Source: Pseudotamlana agarivorans
Lineage (GTDB): Bacteria > Bacteroidota > Bacteroidia > Flavobacteriales > Flavobacteriaceae
Length of the DNA: 64,000 nucleotides
Assembly (NCBI RefSeq): GCF_018860245.1
Contig: NZ_JAHKPD010000011.1
Location: forward strand, 1-64,000
Direction: 5' to 3'
Below the pieces are notes generated by a model. That model was not told the origin of the DNA and searched no databases. It was given only the letters and a program-made list of their open reading frames with translations. The position numbers and the translations under genes are program-made. Numbering within the stretch: the first letter of the stretch is position 1; each line of letters starts with the position of its first letter. Below, piece by piece: positions 62,885 to 64,000 of this stretch.

Positions 62885-63101
62885 AATCAATTATTAAATC
62901 TTATTATTGAACTCAATTATTTCATCACGCTGTGGTGCATCAATTGCATATTACAAATATATTTAAAAGAAGTAATATTATTGTTGCTGCCGATAATACA
63001 ATCATTAATTTTCTGAGCTTAAACTTCATGTTTTCACTTGATTTTATATTTAGATGCGACTCCTCAAAAAAACTTGCGTTAAATATGATATTTTTTTTAA
63101 A

Positions 63102-63128
63102 GCTCTATGATATTGTGGATCATAGAGC
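63102..63128. terminator. Stem-loop after the CotH gene, possible terminator
   Basis: GCTCTATGAT and ATCATAGAGC form a perfect 10-bp stem with a 7-nt loop. It lies 36 bp after the CotH stop codon, but the T-run that would mark a minus-strand terminator is absent; the adjacent run is A on that strand. The rest of 62885-63163 is AT-rich and empty. Confidence 0.45.
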
Positions 63129-63163
63129 CTTTATTTATGAACCAAAGAACAAACAAAAAACTA

Positions 63164-64000
63164 TTAATTCGAATAATTGTTAACCGCTGTGGTACGCGAC
63201 GCTACATGGGCGTTTAACGCATTAACAGCTTGTTGGAATTCTGCACTATTATTTAAAAACGAATACCCTGGGACTTCAGAAGTTGCATACTGCTCTATTA
63301 AAGCGGCATATGATGCGTATAATGACTGCATGTTACTTGTATTAAAAGGGCCGTCGATAACCTCTTGCAGATACGTTTCGTATTTAGCTTTGTACACCTC
63401 ATCTTGATACATGTAGCCGATCAATGGCCATTGAGTCGTTGACACATCGGAAAAGTCTAAATTTGGAGAACCTCCCATTTTACCATCTTGAAGTGCTTCA
63501 TTATTATCCCAAGGAATCCAAGTTAATTTTCCGGTTTCTGAATTGTTATACAAATAATAATTGTGCGTCATACGTCCATAAGTATCCCAGTTTTGAACAA
63601 CCGTATTAACTGCTAAGTATTTTAAGAATACGTCGGTATCAAAAACAGACTCAAGATTCGATCTCCAAGTTTCTGCATTTGTAGTTCTTACACCATCATT
63701 TATTGCTGTTAATAAGCTTTGAACATCTGAAAAATCGGCTTCATCTTCATTCGTTTTCTTCACATATTCCTCTTCATTATAAGTTCCAGATGCAAAACTT
63801 GCGGCGTCACCATCAGGTTTGTACAAATTCCCGTCGTCATCAAAAAATTGCGTATCCAATACACTGCCATCAACTTCTTCAACCAAGGTATATAGTCCAA
63901 AATACTGTGGGCCATCACCATAATCAACATAAAGCGTGTAAAATGCGGTATGCGATGCCACTAAACCTGCATTTCTAAACACATCAGTCGCTACTTTTTC
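63164..64000 (-). CDS. CotH-family protein kinase-like, 5' end outside the window
   Basis: The visible 278 C-terminal residues belong to the CotH family, known from spore coat protein kinases and common as surface proteins in Bacteroidota. Family motifs are DYGDGPQYFGLYTLVEEVDG, NLYKPDG, NWDTYGRMTHNYYLYNN, and WIPWDNNEAL, the Asp-bearing metal loop. Reading continues through 64000 in frame, so the gene starts beyond the window. The GTG at 63982 is internal. It lies upstream of the YHYH operon and is read in the same direction. Confidence 0.88.
   Translation of the reverse strand, partial: EKVATDVFRNAGLVASHTAFYTLYVDYGDGPQYFGLYTLVEEVDGSVLDTQFFDDDGNLYKPDGDAASFASGTYNEEEYVKKTNEDEADFSDVQSLLTAINDGVRTTNAETWRSNLESVFDTDVFLKYLAVNTVVQNWDTYGRMTHNYYLYNNSETGKLTWIPWDNNEALQDGKMGGSPNLDFSDVSTTQWPLIGYMYQDEVYKAKYETYLQEVIDGPFNTSNMQSLYASYAALIEQYATSEVPGYSFLNNSAEFQQAVNALNAHVASRTTAVNNYSN

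Noticed and set aside
1-64000. tRNA, rRNA, prophage or integrative element
   Set aside because: No cloverleaf, rRNA segment, integrase, phage structural or conjugation gene was seen on either strand.

Overview
This window is low-GC chromosomal DNA from a member of the Flavobacteriaceae (Bacteroidota). The support is the many promoters with the Bacteroidota -7 box TAnnTTTG, weak ribosome binding sites, a 950-residue CarB, DUF4252 and YHYH proteins, an RGG-tailed DEAD-box helicase, and lipoprotein signals ending in S-C. I cannot name a genus. No rRNA, tRNA, CRISPR array or prophage is visible. The only clear mobile element is one IS110-family insertion sequence.

Layout. 1-650: a 24-T run, a three-copy 119-bp tandem repeat and decayed low-complexity repeats. 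688-1461: a methyltransferase. 1467-2080: five degenerate copies of a dispersed intergenic repeat, then an IS110 element with an intact DEDD transposase and a candidate bridge-RNA region. 3413-8149: the histidine utilisation operon hutH-hutU-hutI (minus strand), divergent from a LysR-type regulator. 9289-11254: a DEAD-box RNA helicase with a structured leader. 11427-18891: a mixed region with a CarboxypepD_reg-like protein, a higB toxin killed by one amber codon beside an intact higA, trmH, a zinc-less sirtuin, a frameshifted small membrane gene, a glycosyltransferase, a haem-binding protein and purB.

19095-24436: an ECF sigma/anti-sigma/DUF4252 operon, divergent from two tandem S41 protease lipoproteins. 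24438-34069: a cobalamin salvage and uptake region. It has a riboswitch-controlled TonB-dependent receptor, cobU-cobT-cobS-cobC, a BtuFCD-type ABC transporter and two DUF71 ATP pyrophosphatases. 34174-46001: a TPR protein, rmuC, a hotdog thioesterase, carB without its allosteric domain, rpmH, a lytic transglycosylase, a hydrolase, a small GNAT-fold protein and mtaB. 46152-56367: a peptide-binding lipoprotein, two tandem YhhN-like membrane proteins, a GlmU-like protein, rpmE2, DUF4199, a GT2 glycosyltransferase, a phosphohexomutase and an MsbA-like ABC exporter. 56386-56487: a possible structured RNA. 56798-64000: a short-chain dehydrogenase, a second ECF sigma module, a BNR/Ycf48-like protein, then a YHYH / YwqK-like / SCO operon and the 3' part of a CotH gene.

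How the parts work together. HutH, HutU and HutI take histidine to N-formiminoglutamate; the last enzyme is not here. The B12 genes carry corrinoid across the outer membrane, through the periplasm and inner membrane, and then rebuild the nucleotide loop. The two ECF modules look like envelope or stress regulons with small exported partner proteins. The most unusual items are the DEAD-box leader, the 56386-56487 RNA candidate, the IS110 stem-loop, the paired inverted repeat inside the hut control region, the duplicated motif in the second anti-sigma-like protein, and the YHYH-YwqK-SCO cluster.
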